From Pseudomonas peradeniyensis (lineage in GTDB: Bacteria > Pseudomonadota > Gammaproteobacteria > Pseudomonadales > Pseudomonadaceae): a stretch of DNA of 64,000 nt. The stretch is taken from NCBI RefSeq assembly GCF_014268935.2, contig NZ_JABWRJ020000002.1, positions 612,001 through 676,000 of the forward strand. Reading direction: 5' to 3'. Under the pieces are notes generated by a model. It saw nothing but the letters and a program-made list of their open reading frames with translations, did no database searches and had not been told where the DNA came from. The position numbers were made by a program, and so were the translations under genes. Below, piece after piece: positions 1 through 9,473 of this stretch. How positions within the stretch are numbered: position 1 is the stretch's first letter; each line of letters opens with the position of its first letter.

Positions 1-87
1 GCCTCCAGGGTTCTCGTATCGTTGATGCCGATGTTGTCTTCTGGATAACGGTCAAGCAGAGTCTGCCTACCTTGTCAGGAGACGCCC

Positions 88-861
88 ATGCCATCAGCCG
101 TTTTCGCCGCCGCCCAATGCGCCATTCGTGATGGCGACATCCCCGCCAACCTGGCCTTGCACCTGGCGTTCATGCGCCAGGCCCATGAGCATGGCGTGGA
201 ACTGTTGCTCTTCCCCGAACTGTCGCTCACGGGCTACGCCCCCACCCTGGCCAGTGGCCTGGCGCAGGACCTGGACACGCCGCTGCTGGCGCCACTGCGC
301 CAGCTCGCCCAGGAAGCGGGCATGACCACGGTGGTCGGGATGCCGCTCAAGGTACCGGGCCAGGACAAGCCGCGGATCGCGGCCTGCATCCTCCACCCGG
401 ATGGCTCGATTGCGGTCTATACCAAGCAGCACCTGCATACCGGCGAGGACGTGTTCTTCAGTGCGGGGAGCGGCGGTGAGTTGTTGTCCGTTTCCGGGCT
501 GTCCGTGGCCTTGTCGGTGTGTGCCGATTTCAGCCATCCGGAGCATGCCGCCCAGGCGGCGCAGCGCGGTGCGCAGGTGTACGCGACGGGTGTGCTGATC
601 GGAGAGGGTGGGTATCCGGCGGATAGCGCGTTGCTGCAGGGTTATGCACAGCGGCATGCCATGGCCGTGCTCATGGCCAACCATGGCGGCACTACGGGCG
701 GCTGGGCGGCGGCTGGGCGCAGCGCGTTCTGGGACGAGCAGGGGCGGTGTGTCGTGACTGCTTCAGGGGCAGGGAATCGGCTGTTGGTTGTTTCTGGGCA
801 GTCGGGCGAATGGCAAGGACGCGAGGTGTTCGTGTCTCTCGATGTCGCGGAGTCAGCCTGA
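88..861 (+). CDS. Carbon-nitrogen (nitrilase-superfamily) hydrolase
   Basis: A 257-residue single-domain CN-hydrolase, presumably a cytoplasmic amidase or nitrilase-type enzyme cleaving a C-N bond. The catalytic triad is visible: Glu44 in LFPELSLTGY, Lys113 in YTKQHLH and Cys145 in SVCADFSH. The length fits stand-alone omega-amidase-like members. The ATG at 88 is preceded by the ribosome site CAGGAGA about 7 bases upstream. The gene stands alone and is convergent with the downstream toxin-antitoxin pair, with 2 bp between their stops. The substrate cannot be told from sequence. The family call is firm; the specific reaction is open. Confidence 0.9.
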   Translation: MPSAVFAAAQCAIRDGDIPANLALHLAFMRQAHEHGVELLLFPELSLTGYAPTLASGLAQDLDTPLLAPLRQLAQEAGMTTVVGMPLKVPGQDKPRIAACILHPDGSIAVYTKQHLHTGEDVFFSAGSGGELLSVSGLSVALSVCADFSHPEHAAQAAQRGAQVYATGVLIGEGGYPADSALLQGYAQRHAMAVLMANHGGTTGGWAAAGRSAFWDEQGRCVVTASGAGNRLLVVSGQSGEWQGREVFVSLDVAESA

Positions 862-863
862 AA

Positions 864-1154
864 TCACTTGGCTAATCGCTCGGCTGCTTTGCGGTAAACC
901 TGATCCCGCTCACGTTTATCCACGGCGATCACGAATACCACGACTTCCTGGTCGATGACCTGATAGATCAATCGATATCCACTGCTGCGCAGCTTGATCT
1001 TGTAGCAGTCCGGGAAGCCATGCAGACGGTTGGCTTCGACCCTCGGGTTGAGCAGCACGGTTGCCAGCTTCTTCTTGAGCTGTTGGCGAATGGTGTCGCC
1101 GAGCTTCTGCCATTCCTTGAGTGCGCGCGCATCGAAATCGAGGTTATAGGTCAT
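864..1154 (-). CDS. relE: RelE/ParE-family toxin
   Basis: A 96-residue small basic protein of the RelE/ParE fold. The core motif region (NRLHGFPDCYKIKLRSSGYR, then a V-V-F-V-I-A-V strand and KRERDQVYRKAAERL) is typical of RelE mRNA interferases that cleave mRNA in the ribosomal A site. Its start overlaps the end of the upstream antitoxin by 11 bp, the usual translational coupling of type II modules. The basic C-terminal Arg/Tyr/Lys residues expected for RNase activity are present, so nothing suggests inactivation. Whether it acts as an RNase (RelE) or a gyrase poison (ParE) is inferred; the RelE-like C-terminus favours the former. Confidence 0.87.
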   Translation of the reverse strand: MTYNLDFDARALKEWQKLGDTIRQQLKKKLATVLLNPRVEANRLHGFPDCYKIKLRSSGYRLIYQVIDQEVVVFVIAVDKRERDQVYRKAAERLAK

Positions 1155-1383
1155 CCAGCGTTACCCTTACCCTCTGCGGCGCGGCCAGGCGTTCGCGGAC
1201 CGTGGCGAGCAATGCTTCGTCCTCTTCGGTCAGCAACACGGGTTTGAACGGCAGTTGCCCGCGCTCAGCGACGTATTGCAGTGCCTGGCGCATCAGCTCG
1301 GAAGGGGTTACACCGAGTTTTTCCAGCTCACGGTAGGCGCGCACCTTGAGTTCGTCGTCGATACGCACATTGATGGACGCCAT
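1144..1383 (-). CDS. relB: RelB/DinJ-family antitoxin
   Basis: A 79-residue antitoxin. The N-terminus MASINVRIDDELKVRAYREL is a ribbon-helix-helix of the RelB/DinJ type, and the C-terminal part (LLTEEDEALLATVRERLAAP) is the acidic helical segment that would wrap the toxin. I start at the ATG at 1383 rather than 45 bases upstream, because the conserved domain begins exactly there and the extra residues (MPHCTDHCHYKETAS) are unlike the family. It is first in a two-gene operon with the RelE-like toxin and probably autoregulates it. Spontaneous loss of this gene should be toxic if the module is active. Confidence 0.87.
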   Translation of the reverse strand: MASINVRIDDELKVRAYRELEKLGVTPSELMRQALQYVAERGQLPFKPVLLTEEDEALLATVRERLAAPQRVRVTLDDL

Positions 1384-1474
1384 GCTTGCAGTCTCTTTGT
1401 AATGACAGTGGTCTGTACAATGAGGCAAAGCAGTCGGTTGGGCAAGGGTGGCAACGAGCTTACCGACAGGCGTG

Positions 1475-2962
1475 TTACTCGTTGAACTCCGGAGCGACGT
1501 CGGGCTGCAGGGAGGGCGATTTCGAGGTGACCGCTTCGAACCACACCGGCCACGAACTGCGATGCCGGTTCTCCACCTGCACGCAAGGAATCAACCGCTC
1601 GCGCAATACCTCGGTCCTGCCCACGCTCACCGCCAGCCGATACTTGGCACTGTGCACGCACTCCCGGTCGCCAAACTCGCAACGGTCCAGGCTGGTCCCG
1701 CCGCAGGGGCCGTTCGCCAGGCCTTTGGGGCAGGTCTCGGGGCAGATGTAGAGCGTGTCCTCCAACCGACAGCTGCCGCAGGTATCGCACCCCACCATCG
1801 GGCGTTTGATGCGCCGCTCCAGCTGATGCAGCCACTGTGCTGCGGTGGGGTTGGCCCACAGCGGCCGGGTCACGGCCCAGCCGAAGGCCTTGCTCAAGGT
1901 CGTGGTGCGGCTGAACAGCTGATGGTGCATCGCCGACAGCAGGTGGTAGCGAACCTTTTCCTTGTTGGAGGCGGTGATCTGCCGTTGCCCGAAGCGCCAG
2001 GCGTGCCCGGGTGGGTGGAAGGTGACCGGCGTCAGGCCAGGTGCCTGCCAGGCTGCTTCCCAGGCCGTGGTCCAGTCCTGCAGTGAGGTGAACTGCGGCT
2101 GCAGCGTGTCGATGGCCTGCTCCAGCGCCTCGAACTGAGCCACCTCGTGGATACCGGACAGGTGCACGCCGGCATAGCCCATCAATTTCAGGCCGATCAC
2201 CTGCAAGGCCAGGCGATGGTTGGCGCGTTCCCTGGCGTAGGCCTTGGACACCGCCGTTTCGGCGGTCAGCAGCGCGCGCATCGATGGCGTGACGGTCACC
2301 CCGGCAACGTGATCGAGCATCCCGGCGCGGCCTTCGGTCAGCGCCATGATGCAGGCCATCAGCGGCTTGGGCCGGGGCTGGCGCTGCATCCAGTCGAAGG
2401 CTTCCTGGTGTTTGTCGATATCGAAACCGAGCTGCAGGATCAACAGGTCGGCGCCGGCAGCGAGTTTCTTTTCGGCCTTGCAGTACTGCGCGCCGCCTTC
2501 GGCTTCCTGGTACTTGAACGGGTTGAGCGCGGCGGCCAGCAGCCAGTGGGGGCGGGCCTGGCGGACGATCTGCAGGGCGGCGACGGATTCCAGGTAGCGC
2601 ACCGGCCGTTCGCCCGGGTTGTGGCCGGGCAGGCGGTCGCCGGTGAGCAGCAGCAACTGGTCGAGGCCGGCGGCGTTCATGCGCTGCAACTGGGCCAGCA
2701 GGTCGCGGCGTTCGCGGTCCTTGCCGGAGAAGTGCAGCAGGGCGGGGACGGGCTTCGCGAGGCTGCTGAAGGCCTCCAGCGGCGACATGTCCAGGGCGCT
2801 GCCGACGCGATCGCCGATGGCCACGGTCAGCGGCCAGCCGCACAGCCGGGTGCGCGCCATGAGGGTTTCGAGGGTGGCGAAACGCTCGGCGCCGGGCTTG
2901 GGGACGAATTCCAGGATGCAGGCGAAGGCGTTGGCGTCCAGGGTCGTTTTCAGCAGGCTCAT
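1475..2962 (-). CDS. Methylenetetrahydrofolate reductase-like protein with C-terminal Cys-rich MTHFR_C domain
   Basis: A 495-residue protein. The first ~300 residues resemble the MetF TIM barrel (CILEFVPKPGAER, LLLLTGDRLPGHNPGERPVRYLESV, ADLLILQLGFD). Residues 392-434 hold a Cys-rich segment (CDTCGSCR, CPETCPKG, NGPCGG, CEFGDREC) typical of the MTHFR_C/MetV-like zinc or Fe-S module. Classical MetF of proteobacteria is about 280-300 residues and lacks this tail. It is divergent from metE, and MetE uses methyl-THF-glutamate, so a role in methyl supply for methionine synthesis is likely. The two genes are now separated by an insertion sequence. The reaction is inferred, not shown. Confidence 0.75.
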   Translation of the reverse strand: MSLLKTTLDANAFACILEFVPKPGAERFATLETLMARTRLCGWPLTVAIGDRVGSALDMSPLEAFSSLAKPVPALLHFSGKDRERRDLLAQLQRMNAAGLDQLLLLTGDRLPGHNPGERPVRYLESVAALQIVRQARPHWLLAAALNPFKYQEAEGGAQYCKAEKKLAAGADLLILQLGFDIDKHQEAFDWMQRQPRPKPLMACIMALTEGRAGMLDHVAGVTVTPSMRALLTAETAVSKAYARERANHRLALQVIGLKLMGYAGVHLSGIHEVAQFEALEQAIDTLQPQFTSLQDWTTAWEAAWQAPGLTPVTFHPPGHAWRFGQRQITASNKEKVRYHLLSAMHHQLFSRTTTLSKAFGWAVTRPLWANPTAAQWLHQLERRIKRPMVGCDTCGSCRLEDTLYICPETCPKGLANGPCGGTSLDRCEFGDRECVHSAKYRLAVSVGRTEVLRERLIPCVQVENRHRSSWPVWFEAVTSKSPSLQPDVAPEFNE

Positions 2963-3060
2963 GGGGTGCGGGCTACCGGGTTGGGGCAGGGTGGCAGTGT
3001 GCGGCAGATTGGTGGGTGGGGCATGTCTGATTGCGCGGGGGAATGTGTTGATTGAGACAT

Positions 3061-3093
3061 CCTAGGCGACCCAGTCCCCTGTAGGAGCGGCCT
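3061..3093 (+). repeat. Left part of a REP element split by an insertion sequence
   Basis: The stretch from 3079 (CTGTAGGAGCGGCCT) is the 5' part of a Pseudomonas putida-type REP. The rest resumes at 4344 (CCTTGTGCCGCGAAAGGGC). The last three bases, CCT (3091-3093), are repeated at 4344-4346 and are the target-site duplication of the insertion. Confidence 0.85.
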
Positions 3094-3162
3094 TGAACTG
3101 GCCTAATGATTTTGGACACCTTCATCGGGCGCTATGATGGCGCCCAATTGGAGGCAAAATCA

Positions 3163-3465
3163 GTGCGTAAATCTTATTCAAGAGAATACAAAGTCCAAGC
3201 TGCCGAAATGGTGCTGGACGGTGGGCAGTCAGTTCCTGAGGTCTGTGCCGCCCTTGGGCTGGGCCCTACCGCGCTTCGCCGCTGGGTTGACCAGGTACGT
3301 GAAGAGAGAGCCGGCAAGGTTCCGGCTGGAGCCAAAGCGATCACACCCGAGCAGCAACGAATTGAAGAACTCGAAGCGCTGGTTCGGCAAAAGGATCGGG
3401 ATATCGAAATCCTAAAAAAGGCCAGTGCTCTCCTGCTTCGGGACTCCAAAGATCGTTCTCGCTGA
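3163..3465 (+). CDS. IS3-family transposase OrfA (HTH / leucine zipper)
   Basis: A 100-residue OrfA. Residues 1-60 form the DNA-binding helix-turn-helix (SREYKVQAAEMVLDGGQSVP then CAALGLGPTALRRWVDQVR). Residues 70-95 form a leucine-zipper coiled coil (ELEALVRQKDRDIEILKK). I use the GTG at 3163 because GGAGG lies 8 bases upstream and the homologous OrfA of copy 2 starts at the equivalent residue; the in-frame ATG at 3106 lies in the terminal inverted repeat. The A AAA AAG heptamer at 3414-3420 is in phase for a -1 ribosomal slip into orfB, giving the full OrfAB transposase. Confidence 0.9.
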   Translation: MRKSYSREYKVQAAEMVLDGGQSVPEVCAALGLGPTALRRWVDQVREERAGKVPAGAKAITPEQQRIEELEALVRQKDRDIEILKKASALLLRDSKDRSR

Positions 3466-4307
3466 TCAACGAGCTGAGTGAGCAATACCCTGTTGTCGAC
3501 TGCTGCCGCGTGCTTGGGGTTAAGCGCAGCAGTTTCTATGCGTGGCGCAAACGGCAAGGACGTGAAAAACCGGCCAGAGATGCGCTACGCCTGCTGGTAA
3601 TCAAGCACTTCAACGCATCGCGAAGTGCTTCTGGCTCGCGAACCCTGGCGCAGGAATTGCGGCATGAAGGCCATGAAATAGGACGATACAAGGTGCGTGC
3701 GCTAATGCGCGAAGCTGGCCTGAAGTGCAAGCAGCGCAGGCCGCACCGCTATCGGTCATCAGGGGCAGAAGCGTTGATCGCCGAGAATCAGCTGAAGCGC
3801 AATTTCAAGGTTTCGGCGATCAATGAGGTTTGGTGTGGTGATGTGACCTATATCCAGGTTGGCAGGCGCTGGCTGTACCTAGCCGCCGTGATTGACCTCT
3901 ATGCCCGTCGCGTAGTGGGTTGGGCATTCTCGATGATTGCAGATGCCAACTTAGCTTGTAACGCCCTGCGCATGGCAGCTGAATCGCGGGGTAGGCCGGC
4001 GGGCGTAATGTTTCATTCAGACCAGGGCTGTCAGTATACCAGCCATAAATTCAGAGCCGCGCTCGATGAGTACAACTTGAACCAGAGCATGAGCCATCGA
4101 GGCCAATGCTGGGATAACGCTGCCATGGAGCGATTCTTCGGAGCATTGAAATCAGAATGGGTGCCGGCAGAGGGTTACGAGACCGAAGCGCAGGCACGAG
4201 TGGATATCCAGGCTTATCTGATGCGCTACAACCTCAAGCGCCTCCACAGCTACAACGGCTATGAAACGCCAGTAGCCATGGAGGAAAAACTCAAGGCAGC
4301 GGCATGA
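3420..4307 (+). CDS. IS3-family transposase OrfB (DDE integrase domain), made by -1 frameshift
   Basis: This frame is open from the slippery heptamer at 3414-3420 to the stop at 4307. A stand-alone GTG start at 3510 is possible and would give 265 residues. It holds an HTH_21 segment, then an rve catalytic domain with the DDE triad: Asp in VWCGDVTYIQ, Asp in [11 protein letters not shown] and Glu in NAAMERFFGALKSEW. OrfAB catalyses excision and integration of the IS. There is no internal stop or frameshift beyond the programmed one, so the enzyme looks functional. Confidence 0.9.
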   Translation, partial: GQCSPASGLQRSFSLINELSEQYPVVDCCRVLGVKRSSFYAWRKRQGREKPARDALRLLVIKHFNASRSASGSRTLAQELRHEGHEIGRYKVRALMREAGLKCKQRRPHRYRSSGAEALIAENQLKRNFKVSAINEVWCGDVTYIQVGRRWLYLAAVIDLYARRVVGWAFSMIADANLACNALRMAAESRGRPAGVMFHSDQGCQYTSHKFRAALDEYNLNQSMSHRGQCWDNAAMERFFGALKSEWVPAEGYETEAQARVDIQAYLMRYNLKRLHSYNGYETPVAMEEKLKAAA

Positions 4308-4343
4308 ACCTTAACCGGTGTCCAAAATTACTTGACCAGTTCA

Positions 4344-4452
4344 CCTTGTGCCGCGAAAGGGCTGCGCAGCAGCCCCAGGATTTCAGTGTTGATGCAAAGA
4401 TCGCCGGGGCCGCGTTGCGGCCCTTTCGCGGCACAAGGCCGCTCCTACAGGG
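4344..4452. repeat. REP doublet (REPIN): interrupted right half plus inverted intact partner
   Basis: 4344-4377 is the rest of the REP split by the insertion. About 30 bases later, 4408-4450 is an inverted copy (GGGGCCGCGTTGCGGCCC..., then TTTCGCGGCACAAGGCCGCTCCTACAGG). Together with 3079-3093 they formed one REPIN before the IS arrived. Such doublets fold into a long hairpin and lie between genes. Confidence 0.8.
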
Positions 4453-4495
4453 TTCGATATTCCTGCCAGCCATCATGAGGAAATTTTTAGTTCAT

Positions 4496-4519
4496 CTCAA
4501 ATTTAATGAGTTTGTCTCA
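4496..4519 (+). promoter_or_regulatory. Candidate MetR-type operator upstream of metE
   Basis: Two overlapping dyads occur here: CTCA-N7-TGAG (4496-4510) and TGAG-TTTGT-CTCA (4507-4519). The second matches the TGAA-N5-TTCA shape of MetR boxes with one change per half-site. It lies 57 bases before the metE ATG in an AT-rich patch that would suit a promoter. I saw no cobalamin or SAM riboswitch in the leader. The assignment is an inference from position and symmetry. Confidence 0.4.
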
Positions 4520-4575
4520 CCTTCGCCTCGCGCCCAGAATGCCCTCATTCATTTCAAGGCTCGAGGGACGACAAC

Positions 4576-6864
4576 ATGGCACTGGCACACAACCTGGGGT
4601 TTCCGCGCATCGGCCGCGACCGCGAGCTGAAGAAAGCCCAGGAGGCCTTCTGGAAGGGCGAGCTGGACGAAGCCGGGCTGCGTGCCGTGGGTCGTGGCCT
4701 GCGCGCCGCGCACTGGCAGGTGCAGAAGGCCGCCGGCATCGAGCTACTGCCGGTGGGCGACTTCGCCTGGTACGACCAGGTACTCACCCACTCGCTGACC
4801 TTCGGCGTGATCCCCGAGCGCTTCCGTGCCAAGGACGGTGCCAAGCCGACCCTGCAGACCTTGTTCGCCATGGCTCGTGGCATCAGTGACAACTGCTGCG
4901 GCGGCGCCCACGCCCAGGAAATGACCAAGTGGTTCGACACCAACTACCACTACCTGGTCCCCGAATTCACCGCCGACCAGCAGTTCGCCCTGAGCTGGGA
5001 GCAGCTGTTTGAAGAAGTTGAAGAAGCCAAGGCCCTGGGCCACGCGGTCAAGCCGGTGCTGATCGGCCCGCTGACCTACCTGTGGTTGGGCAAGACCAAG
5101 GGTGCCGACTTCGACAAGCTCGAGCTGCTCGATCGCCTGCTGCCACTGTACGACCATATCCTCAACCGCCTGGCCGTGCAGGGCGTGGAGTGGGTGCAGA
5201 TCGACGAGCCGATCCTCGCCCTCGACCTGCCGCAGGACTGGAAGAACGCCTACGAGCGCGTCTACAACATCCTCCAGCGCGCCCCTTTGAAAAAACTGAT
5301 CGCCACCTACTTCGGCGGCCTGGAAGACAACCTGGGCCTGGCCGCCAACCTGCCGGTCGATGGCCTGCACATCGACCTGGTGCGCGCCCCGGACCAGTAC
5401 CCGACCATCCTCGACCGCCTGCCGGCCTACAAGGTGCTGTCGCTGGGCGTGGTCAACGGCCGCAACGTCTGGCGCTGCGACCTGGAAAAGGCGCTGGACG
5501 TGCTGCGCCATGCCCACGAACGCCTGGGTGATCGCCTGTGGGTGGCACCGTCGTGCTCGCTGCTGCACAGCCCGGTGGACCTGGCGCGTGAAGACCAGCT
5601 CGATGACGAACTGAAGAGCTGGCTGGCCTTCGCCGTGCAGAAGTGCCAGGAAGTGGCGCTGCTGGCCAAGGCGCTCAACCAGCCCGAGGCGGCCGATGTC
5701 GTCGAGGCGCTGGCGCAGAGCCGCGCCGTGCAGCACGCCCGCGCCACCTCGCCGCGCATTCACAAGCCGGCGGTGCAGGCCCGCGTCGCCGCGATCAAGC
5801 CCGCCGACAGCCAGCGTGCAACCGCCTTCGAGCAGCGTATTGCCAAGCAGCGTGCCGGGCTGAACCTGCCAGCCTACCCGACCACCACCATCGGTTCGTT
5901 CCCGCAGACCTCGGCGATCCGCCTGGCGCGCCAGTCGTACAAGCAGGGCAAGCTGACCGAGGCGGATTACATCGAGGCCATGCACAGCGAGATCCGTCAT
6001 GCGGTGCAGATCCAGGAAAACCTCGGCCTGGATGTACTGGTGCACGGCGAGGCCGAGCGCAACGACATGGTCGAGTACTTCGCCGAGCAACTGGACGGTT
6101 ATGTGTTCACCCGCTTCGGCTGGGTGCAGAGCTACGGTTCGCGCTGCGTGAAGCCGGCGGTGATCTTCGGCGACTTGAGCCGCCCGAAGGCCATGACCGT
6201 GGACTGGATCAAGTACGCCCAGGGCCTGACCCGCAAGGTGATGAAGGGCATGCTGACCGGCCCGGTGACCATGCTGATGTGGTCCTTCCCCCGCGAGGAT
6301 GTGAGCCGCGAAGTGCAAGCCCGTCAGCTGGCGCTGGCGCTCCGCGACGAGGTGGTCGACCTGGAAGCCGCCGGCATCAAGATCGTGCAGATCGACGAGG
6401 CCGCCTTCCGCGAAGGCCTGCCGCTGCGCCGCAGTGCCTGGCCGCGCTACCTGGAGTGGGCCACCGAGGCCTTCCGCCTGTGCGCCTCGGGCGTGCGTGA
6501 CGAAACGCAGATCCACACCCACATGTGCTACAGCGAGTTCAACGACGTGATCGAATCGATCGCGGCGATGGATGCCGATGTGATCACCATCGAGACCTCA
6601 CGTTCGGACATGGAGCTGCTGGAGGCCTTCGAGCGCTTCGACTACCCGAACGAGATCGGCCCGGGGGTGTACGACATCCACTCGCCACGGGTGCCGAGCA
6701 AGGAGGAGATGGTCAACTTGCTGCGCAAGGCGGCCCGGCGAATTCCGGCCGAGCGCCTGTGGGTCAACCCGGACTGCGGCCTGAAGACCCGCGCCTGGCC
6801 GGAGACCGAAGCGGCGCTGGTGAACATGGTGGCGGCGGCGCGGGCGTTGCGCGCCGCAGTCTGA
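4576..6864 (+). CDS. metE: Cobalamin-independent methionine synthase MetE
   Basis: A 762-residue cytoplasmic enzyme transferring methyl from 5-methyltetrahydropteroyl-triglutamate to homocysteine. The N-terminal barrel starts [15 protein letters not shown]; the C-terminal catalytic barrel starts at [12 protein letters not shown]. The zinc ligands are visible in HTHMCYSEF (His and Cys) and in NPDCGLKTR (Cys), as is [12 protein letters not shown]. The length is normal for the family. It is divergent from the MTHFR-like gene, though an IS now lies between them. The leader has a MetR-like dyad. Confident call. Confidence 0.97.
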   Translation: MALAHNLGFPRIGRDRELKKAQEAFWKGELDEAGLRAVGRGLRAAHWQVQKAAGIELLPVGDFAWYDQVLTHSLTFGVIPERFRAKDGAKPTLQTLFAMARGISDNCCGGAHAQEMTKWFDTNYHYLVPEFTADQQFALSWEQLFEEVEEAKALGHAVKPVLIGPLTYLWLGKTKGADFDKLELLDRLLPLYDHILNRLAVQGVEWVQIDEPILALDLPQDWKNAYERVYNILQRAPLKKLIATYFGGLEDNLGLAANLPVDGLHIDLVRAPDQYPTILDRLPAYKVLSLGVVNGRNVWRCDLEKALDVLRHAHERLGDRLWVAPSCSLLHSPVDLAREDQLDDELKSWLAFAVQKCQEVALLAKALNQPEAADVVEALAQSRAVQHARATSPRIHKPAVQARVAAIKPADSQRATAFEQRIAKQRAGLNLPAYPTTTIGSFPQTSAIRLARQSYKQGKLTEADYIEAMHSEIRHAVQIQENLGLDVLVHGEAERNDMVEYFAEQLDGYVFTRFGWVQSYGSRCVKPAVIFGDLSRPKAMTVDWIKYAQGLTRKVMKGMLTGPVTMLMWSFPREDVSREVQARQLALALRDEVVDLEAAGIKIVQIDEAAFREGLPLRRSAWPRYLEWATEAFRLCASGVRDETQIHTHMCYSEFNDVIESIAAMDADVITIETSRSDMELLEAFERFDYPNEIGPGVYDIHSPRVPSKEEMVNLLRKAARRIPAERLWVNPDCGLKTRAWPETEAALVNMVAAARALRAAV

Positions 6865-6901
6865 AAACCGCGCTGGCTCCCGATGCGGCAGCCAATGCGC
6901 T

Positions 6902-9376
6902 TCAGAAGGTGCCGCGCAGGGTTACCGAGACATTGCGCGGATCGCCCCAGTAGTAACCGGTCGGCGTCGGCGCCACCTGGCGGTAGTACTTTTTGTCGAA
7001 CAGGTTGTTGGCGTTCAGCTGCAGCGAGTAGTTGTCGTTGAAGCGGTAGTTGACCATCGCGTTGTACACCGCATACCCCGACTGCGAGGCTTCGGCGCTG
7101 CCGCTGCGGTTGTAGATGTCGCTCTGCGCCTGCACGCCGCCACCCACGGTCCAGGCCTGCAGCTCGCCCGGCAGGCGATAGCTGGTGAACAGGCGCAGCA
7201 TGCGCTTGGGGTCGGTGGTGCGGATCGGGTTGCCGTTGTTGCCGGTGGTGTCCTTGAGGTACTCGGTGGTGTTGTAGGTGTAGCCACCGGTCACGTTCCA
7301 GCCCGGCAGCACTTCGCCAGAGATCTCCAGTTCGAAGCCCTGGCTGCGGTTCTTGCCCGCGGCGACCTTGCAGTAGCCGCTGGTGTAGTTGGGCAGGCAT
7401 GGGTTCGGCCCGCTGAGGTCGTCCAGCGCGTTGCCGACCTGGTAGATGCGGAAGAATGCCAGCGAGGTGTTCAGCCGGCCCTCGTAGAACTCACCTTTGA
7501 TTCCCGTCTCGTAGGCTTCGCCGGTGACCGGCTCGAGCACGGAGCCGGCAGCGTCGGTGTTGGTCTGCGGGTTGAAGATCTCGGTGTAGCTGGCGTAGGT
7601 GCTGAAGTTCTCGTTCAAGTCGTAGATCAGCGCGGCGTACGGCACGATCTCGTTGTCGACACTGAACTTGCCGCTGGCCTTGGTGTTGTTCTCCTGCTCG
7701 TAGTCGTACCAGTTGGCGCGGGCGCCGATGATCGCGGTGAGCGGGTCGGCCAGGGAGATGCGCCAGGTGGCGTAGGCGCCTTCCTGGGTGGTGCGGGTGC
7801 GCACCGGGTGGGCGGTGATATTGATGTTCGGGTTGGCCAGGCTGGTCTTCGGGTCCCAGGTGCGGATGTCGAACACCCCCGACTGCACATTGTTGGTGGC
7901 CGAGGCGTAGGAGTCGTTGCGGATGCGCTCGACGCCCAGCATCAGCTCGTGGGTGCGGCCAAGCAAATCGAACGGGCCATTGAGGGTGGCGCTGAGGTTG
8001 TTCTGCAGGCTCTCGCCGCCATCGCCTTCGGTCACCTGGTAGCTCATCAGGTAAGGGTTGCGGGTCGGGTTGGCGGTGCCGGTGGCGCGGCTGAAGTAGG
8101 TCTGCTTGAAGCCGTTGTCGTCCAGCTCGAAGTGGGTGCGCTGGGCCATCAGCTTGAGCGTCCAGTCGTTGTCGAAACGGTGTTCGAGCTCGGCGAAGGT
8201 CTGCAGGTTGCTGCGGTTCCAGCGGTTCCAGTCGGCGCCCAGGTAGGTGCTGCGGCCAAACGGCAGCGGCGAGCCGTCGTAGTCGGCCGGCAGGTTGCCC
8301 CAGGCGCCGGTGGCGTCGAGCTGGGTCCATTCCAGGCCGGTGGTGAGGGTGGTGCTGTCGTCGAGGTCGAAGGCCATCACCCCGTACAGCACGTCCTTGC
8401 GCTCCTGGCGCGACTGCTGGAAGTGGTCCTTCTCGTCGTGCACCGCGATCACCCGGCCACGCACGTTGCCGGTTTCGGTCAACGGCCCGGAGAGGTCGGC
8501 GACGTAGCGCTGGGCGTCCCAGGTGCCGAGGGTGACGCTGCCTTCGCCCTGGAATTCATAGGTGGGGCGCTTGCGCACCAGGTTGACGGTGCCCGAGGGG
8601 TTGCCGGCGCCGCGCAGCATGCCGGTGGCGCCGCGCAGGACCTCGGCGCGGTCGAGGATCGCCGAGTCGCTCTGGATGAACGAGCCGCCGCCGCTGCTCT
8701 GTACCACGGTGGCGCCGTCGTACTGGATGGCGTCGATCTGGTAGCCGCGCGAGAAGTACTGCACCCGTTCACTGTCGGTGAGGTTGACCACCACGCCGGG
8801 GGTCTGTTCGAGCAGGTTGGTGAGGTTGGTGATGTTCTGGTCGTCGATCCGCTGGCGGGTGACCACGGTCACCGACTGCGGGGTGTGGCGGATGCTTTGC
8901 GGGGTCTTGCCGATGGTCACCGCCCCGGTGGTGTAGGAGCCGCTGTGTTCGGTGGTCTCGCCCAGGCGGTTGCTGGAGATGCTGGTGGCGCCCAACTGCA
9001 GCGCGTCGCCGACGTCCAGGGCCGGGAGCAGCAGGAAGCTCTTGTCGCTTTCCTGTTGGACCTGCACGTCGCTGCCCCGCAGCAGGATCTGCAGGGCCTG
9101 GGCGCTGTCATGCCGGCCTTGCACGCCCTGGGTGGTCTTGCCCCGCAGGCTGGTGGCGTCGAACGACAGGTTCAGCCCGCCCTGGCGCGCCAGCTGGTCC
9201 AGGGCGGCGGCCAGCGGGCCGGCCGGGATGTTCCAGTCGCGCTGCTGGCTCTGGCTGGCGGGCGCGGCGAGGGCGAGGGTCGGCGGCAGGCCGGCGCAGG
9301 CCACGCCCAGGCCCAGGGCGGCGGCGCGGATGGCATGGCGCAAGGGGGCGTTGCGAGGGGAACACGGGCGAATCAT
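6902..9376 (-). CDS. TonB-dependent siderophore receptor with N-terminal signalling (STN) domain
   Basis: An 824-residue outer-membrane transducer. A signal peptide comes first (basic start, then [23 protein letters not shown]). Next is an STN domain ([20 protein letters not shown]...[10 protein letters not shown]), a plug ([34 protein letters not shown]) and a beta-barrel ending in LRGTF with the terminal Phe of outer-membrane proteins. The STN domain means it relays ligand occupancy to the FecR protein encoded just upstream, and so to the ECF sigma factor. I use the ATG at 9376 because CAGGAG precedes it by 6 bases. The length and plug resemble FpvA/FoxA-type receptors; the siderophore cannot be told. 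Confidence 0.93.
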   Translation of the reverse strand: MIRPCSPRNAPLRHAIRAAALGLGVACAGLPPTLALAAPASQSQQRDWNIPAGPLAAALDQLARQGGLNLSFDATSLRGKTTQGVQGRHDSAQALQILLRGSDVQVQQESDKSFLLLPALDVGDALQLGATSISSNRLGETTEHSGSYTTGAVTIGKTPQSIRHTPQSVTVVTRQRIDDQNITNLTNLLEQTPGVVVNLTDSERVQYFSRGYQIDAIQYDGATVVQSSGGGSFIQSDSAILDRAEVLRGATGMLRGAGNPSGTVNLVRKRPTYEFQGEGSVTLGTWDAQRYVADLSGPLTETGNVRGRVIAVHDEKDHFQQSRQERKDVLYGVMAFDLDDSTTLTTGLEWTQLDATGAWGNLPADYDGSPLPFGRSTYLGADWNRWNRSNLQTFAELEHRFDNDWTLKLMAQRTHFELDDNGFKQTYFSRATGTANPTRNPYLMSYQVTEGDGGESLQNNLSATLNGPFDLLGRTHELMLGVERIRNDSYASATNNVQSGVFDIRTWDPKTSLANPNINITAHPVRTRTTQEGAYATWRISLADPLTAIIGARANWYDYEQENNTKASGKFSVDNEIVPYAALIYDLNENFSTYASYTEIFNPQTNTDAAGSVLEPVTGEAYETGIKGEFYEGRLNTSLAFFRIYQVGNALDDLSGPNPCLPNYTSGYCKVAAGKNRSQGFELEISGEVLPGWNVTGGYTYNTTEYLKDTTGNNGNPIRTTDPKRMLRLFTSYRLPGELQAWTVGGGVQAQSDIYNRSGSAEASQSGYAVYNAMVNYRFNDNYSLQLNANNLFDKKYYRQVAPTPTGYYWGDPRNVSVTLRGTF

Positions 9377-9473
9377 GAAGCGCTCCTGAAGGTTGGCAGA
9401 CCACTGTTCGGGCTTGTTTCCTTCAGGCCGGACGAGAATGAGATTCCACCTCATTTATTTTTTTGCGATGTTT

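Larger units (their letters stand above)
3094..4343 (+). mobile_element. Complete IS3-family insertion sequence (copy 1)
   Basis: A 1250-bp element bounded by imperfect 27-bp inverted repeats. The left end 3094-3120 begins TGAACTGGCCTAATGAT and ends TTTTGGACACC; the right end is 4317-4343; 23 of 27 bases match. It is flanked by a 3-bp direct repeat, CCT (3091-3093 and 4344-4346), as expected for IS3 transposition. It carries orfA and orfB linked by a -1 frameshift signal. It sits inside a REP, between the MTHFR-like gene and metE. All parts look intact, so it may be active. Confidence 0.92.

Noticed and set aside
4347..4575. A cobalamin or SAM riboswitch in the metE leader
   Set aside because: No B12-box or SAM-I-like core is visible; the structure present is explained by the REP hairpins.
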